NCBI GenBank assembly: GCA_023438965.1
Contig: JAEXPB010000198.1
Coordinates: 1-5,282 of the forward strand
Source: Bacillota bacterium
GTDB taxonomy: Bacteria; Bacillota; Clostridia; Saccharofermentanales; UBA5734
Length of the DNA: 5,282 bases
Direction: 5' to 3'
Under the pieces are notes generated by a model that searched no databases, was not told the origin of the DNA, and saw only the letters and a program-made list of their open reading frames with translations. A program made the position numbers and the translations under genes. Below, piece after piece: positions 5,009 through 5,282 of the stretch; within the stretch, counting starts at the first letter, position 1, and every line of letters begins with the position of its first letter.

Positions 5009-5282
5009 TTACTTTTTCAGCAACAGGTTATAAGCTTCCTGCTTGTATTGCAACCATTCTTTTAAATGCAGCGCATTCATCTTGGCGACAAAAGCATCCC
5101 ATTCCTTGTCAATGTCGCCCTTGCCGGTGATCCAATCGGCAAACGTCTTTTTGCGCAAGGCATTGATATCGGTCGCATACTGGCTCATCATGGTCTGCTT
5201 GTCGGTGGACAGCGTGCCGGCTAAATAGACGCTTTTCTCATACGGCAGGTAATTCTGGTAAATATTCTTGAAGCCCCATTCC
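5009..5282 (-). CDS. Extracellular sugar-binding protein of an ABC transporter, C-terminal part (5' end outside window)
   Basis: The last 90 complete codons of a gene that enters from the right edge; the stop is the TAA at 5009-5011. The segment ADWITGKGDIDKEWDAFVAK followed by MNALHLKEWLQYKQEAYN is the characteristic ending of LipO-like, family 1 solute-binding lipoproteins found with LplB/YtcP permeases. The frame runs unbroken to base 5282 (EWGFKNIYQNYLPYEKSVYL near the edge), so internal ATGs at 5186-5191 are not starts. The full protein would be a membrane-anchored lipoprotein on the outer face that captures an oligosaccharide and delivers it to the two permeases encoded next. The ligand cannot be told from this part. 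It is the first gene of the operon seen in the window; regulators or promoters lie outside. Confidence 0.9.
   Translation of the reverse strand, partial: EWGFKNIYQNYLPYEKSVYLAGTLSTDKQTMMSQYATDINALRKKTFADWITGKGDIDKEWDAFVAKMNALHLKEWLQYKQEAYNLLLKK

Noticed and set aside
1..5282. CRISPR array, tRNA or rRNA genes, or a riboswitch
   Set aside because: No regularly spaced repeats, no tRNA-like cloverleaf or rRNA sequence, and no recognised riboswitch motif were seen on either strand.

Overview
The window looks like a stretch of chromosome from a Bacillota (Firmicutes, Clostridia- or Paenibacillus-like) bacterium. The reasons are strong AGGAGG-type ribosome binding sites, a LplB/YtcP-type carbohydrate importer, and a toxin-antitoxin pair typical of Bacillota. 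This placement is inferred from family content only, and no species is recognised.

Layout, left to right. (1) Positions 1-789, plus strand: the 3' part of a gene for a double [4Fe-4S] protein resembling epoxyqueuosine reductase and reductive dehalogenases; it is cut by the left edge. (2) Positions 837-1540: a 704-bp, visibly AT-richer block holding a type II toxin-antitoxin operon on the minus strand. It has a RelB/DinJ-like antitoxin, a YoeB/Txe-like toxin, a good promoter and a palindromic candidate operator. (3) Positions 1626-3035, minus: a cytoplasmic Asp-box beta-propeller protein of the sialidase fold with a fibronectin-III-like N-terminus. (4) Positions 3061-3954 and 3971-4924, minus: two sugar ABC transporter permeases. 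(5) Positions 5009-5282, minus: the C-terminus of the matching lipoprotein-type solute-binding protein, cut by the right edge. Parts 3-5 read as one leftward operon: binding protein, permease, permease, intracellular hydrolase. A strong hairpin sits in the gap after the binding-protein gene. No ATPase gene is present in the window.

The most notable feature is how the toxin-antitoxin block is set into its surroundings. It is flanked by a 131-bp direct repeat (706-836 and 1541-1671, 123/131 identical). Each copy contains the tail-to-tail end of the two neighbouring genes: the last 27 codons plus stop of the Fe-S gene, a 1-nt gap, and the last 14 codons plus stop of the propeller gene. The left copy completes the intact Fe-S gene and the right copy completes the intact propeller gene, so no gene was broken. 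Six of the eight differences between the copies are silent, including TAA versus TGA as stop codon. The copies therefore look like gene ends from two related lineages and not like a fresh duplication. This fits homologous recombination that delivered the cassette from a related genome. A mixed-strain assembly join would look the same and has to be excluded.
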